From NIOZ-UU13 sp032250555 (GTDB taxonomy: Bacteria; Planctomycetota; Phycisphaerae; Sedimentisphaerales; Anaerobacaceae): a stretch of 15,522 nt of DNA. The notes under the pieces are model-generated. The model saw nothing but the letters and a program-made list of their open reading frames with translations. It made no database searches and was not told the origin of the DNA. Position 1 is the stretch's first letter, and each line of letters begins with the position of its first letter. Below, one piece after another: positions 13,409 through 15,522 of the stretch. The stretch spans positions 1-15,522 of the forward strand of contig JAVVFI010000084.1 in assembly GCA_032250555.1 (NCBI GenBank), read 5' to 3'. Made by a program: the position numbers and the translations under genes.

Positions 13409-14674
13409 ATGAAACTAAATGGAAAATATCTACTAATAGCGTTTGTTATCGTCTTCTTTGCAAATTCGTCACAATCCCTTGCCAATTGGCCGGATTGGCG
13501 CGGCCCGACCGCTGACGGCCGAAGCGATGCGACCGGTCTGCCCCTGAACTGGTCGGAAACGGAAAACATTGTCTGGAAAACTCCCATACACGACCTTGGC
13601 TACTCAACGCCCGTTATATGGGACGATCAAATCTGGCTCACCACCGCTACGAGTAAAGGGGACACTCTCTACGCCGTCTGCGTAGATCTAAATACCGGCC
13701 GAATCGTCCACGACATTGAAGTCTTTCATCCGAAAAAGCCCCAGCGAATTCACCGCTACAACTCCTATGCCACGCCCTCCGCCTCGATAGAAGAGGGCTT
13801 TGTGTACGTCCACTACGGTTCCCATGGCACCGCTTGTATCAACACAAAAACTGGCAAAGTCGTCTGGCGCCGTGAAGATTTACACTGCGCTCACCTTCAG
13901 GGCCCCGTCTCTTCACCGCTGCTCTATCAGGACCTGCTCATTTGTCCCTTCGAGGGTACGGATGTCCAGTTTGTCGTCGCCCTGGATAAAAAGACCGGCA
14001 AAAACGTCTGGCGATATGACCGTCCCAGGAATCTATACGAGGGTATTGAGCCGTTATATCTGCTAAAGTCCTATCACACACCCGTGGTCGTCGAGGTAAA
14101 CGGCAAACCACAACTGATCAATAACGGCGCCATGCTCGTCACAGGACATGAACCGCATTCTGGCAAAGAGTTATGGCGCGTCCGCTATCGTGACGACAAC
14201 CCCGTCTCCCGCATCGTAGCCGGCCATGGCCTTCTCTTCATCAATGCCGGCGGCTCCCCGGGCGCCACACATTTGCACGCCGTGCGCCAGGGCGGCAAAG
14301 GAGATATTACCGATACCCACGAGGTCTGGAAGATGACCGAGGATGTCCCCCACGAAAGTTCACCGGTGCTCGCCGGCGACCTGCTCTATTTATTAAGCGA
14401 CCTGGGCGTACTGAACTGTAAACAAGCGACCACCGGCCAAACAGTATGGACGCAGCGCCTTGAAGGCAGATTCGGTGCCTCCCTGCTCTATGCCGATAAC
14501 CGCATCTACATCTCCAATAAGGATGGCAAAACCACCATTATCCAGCCCGGGCGCAAATTCCGCGTATTGGCCATCAACCAGTTGGATGGTTTTTTAGGTG
14601 CTTCCCCTGCCGTCGCCGGCAACTCGCTGATCCTCCGCACCAAAACACATTTATATCGTGTCCAGAACAAGTAG
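13409..14674 (+). CDS. Secreted PQQ-like beta-propeller repeat protein
   Basis: A 421-aa protein with a signal peptide (residues 1-25, MKLNGKYLL to QSLA). The mature N-terminus NWPDWRGPTADGRS is the usual opening of planctomycete PQQ-binding-like/BamB-like proteins. Propeller blades are visible as repeated strand-turn units ending in W: for example TKTGKVVWRRE (about 147-157), DKKTGKNVWRYD (about 193-204), HSGKELWRVRY (about 250-260) and TTGQTVWTQRL. Residues near 108-170 (the HRYNSYATPS and CAHLQGPVSSPLL segments) match the family's common insert. Nothing shows that PQQ is actually bound; many relatives are structural or protein-interaction propellers. The start has AAAGGAAAG upstream at a good distance. 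It reads alone, with 183 bases to the MEMO-family gene, in which I see nothing functional. It is likely periplasmic or exported. Confidence 0.88.
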   Translation: MKLNGKYLLIAFVIVFFANSSQSLANWPDWRGPTADGRSDATGLPLNWSETENIVWKTPIHDLGYSTPVIWDDQIWLTTATSKGDTLYAVCVDLNTGRIVHDIEVFHPKKPQRIHRYNSYATPSASIEEGFVYVHYGSHGTACINTKTGKVVWRREDLHCAHLQGPVSSPLLYQDLLICPFEGTDVQFVVALDKKTGKNVWRYDRPRNLYEGIEPLYLLKSYHTPVVVEVNGKPQLINNGAMLVTGHEPHSGKELWRVRYRDDNPVSRIVAGHGLLFINAGGSPGATHLHAVRQGGKGDITDTHEVWKMTEDVPHESSPVLAGDLLYLLSDLGVLNCKQATTGQTVWTQRLEGRFGASLLYADNRIYISNKDGKTTIIQPGRKFRVLAINQLDGFLGASPAVAGNSLILRTKTHLYRVQNK

Positions 14675-14960
14675 CCGGAATATGGCCGCAAGTGAAGAAT
14701 ATCAACCCCAATAATCAATAGTAAATCGGAAGAGCACATCCCAAAACAAACCAGTCGATTATGAGGCACTGCGATATAAACTTGACTATGAGCCGTTATA
14801 CGCATATCTTCAAAAGTCAAGAGTCTGAAGCAATCGCTAAACTGCCTGATTAATCACAGTCAAGCAGAAAGAAGAAATCAAAAGGGACAGGAACTGATGG
14901 GTAGAAAATAAAAAGAATAATACTTATTATCTGTCTGCTTCTCTACTTAATGTTCGTAAT

Positions 14961-15275
14961 ATGAAAGTGAATCAAATGTCTCATCGGATTACGCGTAATT
15001 GGAAGAAATGGAAACCAATCAGGGATAAAATTCTTGAACGTGACAATTATCAATGTCAATTCTGCCAAGCAACATTTGAACAACTCAAAGATAAGTATCA
15101 CAGAGAAACGCGATTGTTAATTGTTCATCATATTATACCTGAGCATTTTTCCAATGATAAAGTCAATGAAGAATCAAACTTAGTAACATTATGCTATACC
15201 TGCCATTACAACGCGGCTTTTGTAGATGGTCCAATTTATAAAGAACTCAGAAAAAGGAGAGAGAAAATCAGCTAG
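14961..15275 (+). CDS. Small HNH endonuclease domain protein
   Basis: A 104-aa protein that is essentially one HNH domain. A basic helix (RNWKKWKPIRDKILERD) leads to CQFC (Cys32, Cys35), then LLIVHHIIP (His56-His57), then ESNLVTLCYTCH (Asn73, Cys78, Cys81, His82). The two CxxC pairs are the structural zinc site; His57, Asn73 and His82 are the likely beta-beta-alpha metal catalytic set. This is a complete HNH layout, although no partner domain or restriction-modification gene is next to it. The gene is clearly richer in A+T than its neighbours, which hints at transfer. The start is uncertain: ATG at 14961 has no visible ribosome-binding site, and the in-frame ATG at 14976 is an equal candidate. 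An in-frame stop closes the frame further upstream. The 286 bases before it hold no recognised feature. Confidence 0.8.
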   Translation: MKVNQMSHRITRNWKKWKPIRDKILERDNYQCQFCQATFEQLKDKYHRETRLLIVHHIIPEHFSNDKVNEESNLVTLCYTCHYNAAFVDGPIYKELRKRREKIS

Positions 15276-15391
15276 GTCTTTGTACACGAAACCATCTACC
15301 CTTTTGGTAGGAAGCATAAGAAAAAACTATTAGAGGCTCTTAATAATCACACACCCCAAGGCTTCTTTTCAAATTTTTCAAAGTACTCCTG

Positions 15392-15520
15392 TTAGGGAAC
15401 AATCTCTCCCGACACATAGCTGTGGCTGAAATGTGATAACTGTTGATTCTTTTGGACAAGAGCTTTCCTACGGTCAATGACGTTCTTTGACAAATAGACT
15501 ACATCATTATGTCTGCCATC
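15392..15520 (-). CDS. Possible 3' end of an unidentified minus-strand gene
   Basis: An open frame of 42 codons enters from the right edge and stops with TAA at 15392-15394. Its end reads SHFSHSYVSGEIVP. The other two minus frames have early stops here. I do not recognise it. In AT-rich sequence a 42-codon open stretch could be chance, so this is only a candidate. The adjacent 15276-15391 holds nothing clear beyond a 5-bp hairpin at 15296-15310 without a T tract. Confidence 0.25.
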   Translation of the reverse strand, partial: DGRHNDVVYLSKNVIDRRKALVQKNQQLSHFSHSYVSGEIVP

Positions 15521-15522
15521 AT

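Noticed and set aside
14897..14911. ATG GGT AGA AAA stop after an AGGA-like stretch upstream of the HNH gene
   Set aside because: Four codons only, with no sign of a conserved leader and no relation to the array leaders.
15296..15310. Hairpin CTACC-5 nt-GGTAG after the HNH gene
   Set aside because: Short stem and no T tract on either strand, so not called as a terminator.

Overview
The window looks like chromosomal DNA from a Planctomycetota bacterium, most likely of the Phycisphaerae/Sedimentisphaerales kind. This is inferred from large secreted proteins built from repeated Fn3-like modules with YYWRVDE signatures, from LamG, PA14 and CBM9-like binding domains, and from a PQQ-type beta-propeller with the N-terminal WPDWRGP signature. 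No RNA gene, insertion sequence or CRISPR array is visible.

Positions 1-11745 hold a tandem array of five transcription units, all on the minus strand. The leftmost is cut by the window edge. Each complete unit has the same layout: a promoter TTGACT-17 bp-TATAGA, a leader of about 270-280 nt with its own strong Shine-Dalgarno sequence and a short upstream reading frame, a second AGGAGG site, a secreted protein of 707-869 aa, a 3' UTR of about 50 nt, and an intrinsic terminator of one conserved family. The four complete proteins share a chassis of three Fn3-like modules, with PA14 inserted before the third module in two of them, and a conserved C-terminal domain of about 177-180 aa. The mature N-terminal head differs: discoidin-like (unit 5), alpha/beta amidotransferase-like (units 4 and 2) and CBM9-like (unit 3). 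The cut unit 1 begins with a LamG head. The picture is a set of paralogous, separately transcribed surface or secreted binding proteins whose heads have been exchanged on one scaffold.

Positions 11763-13225 hold two divergent housekeeping-type genes: purE (minus strand), whose 3' end nearly abuts the promoter of the array, and a MEMO1/AmmeMemoRadiSam protein B gene (plus strand). Positions 13409-14674 encode a secreted PQQ-like beta-propeller protein. Positions 14961-15275 encode a small, visibly AT-rich HNH endonuclease. The last 250 bases hold at most the 3' end of an unidentified minus-strand reading frame.

The most interesting material is the cassette array and its conserved leaders. The leader hairpins and terminators carry compensatory changes and G-U wobbles that make sense only as minus-strand RNA.
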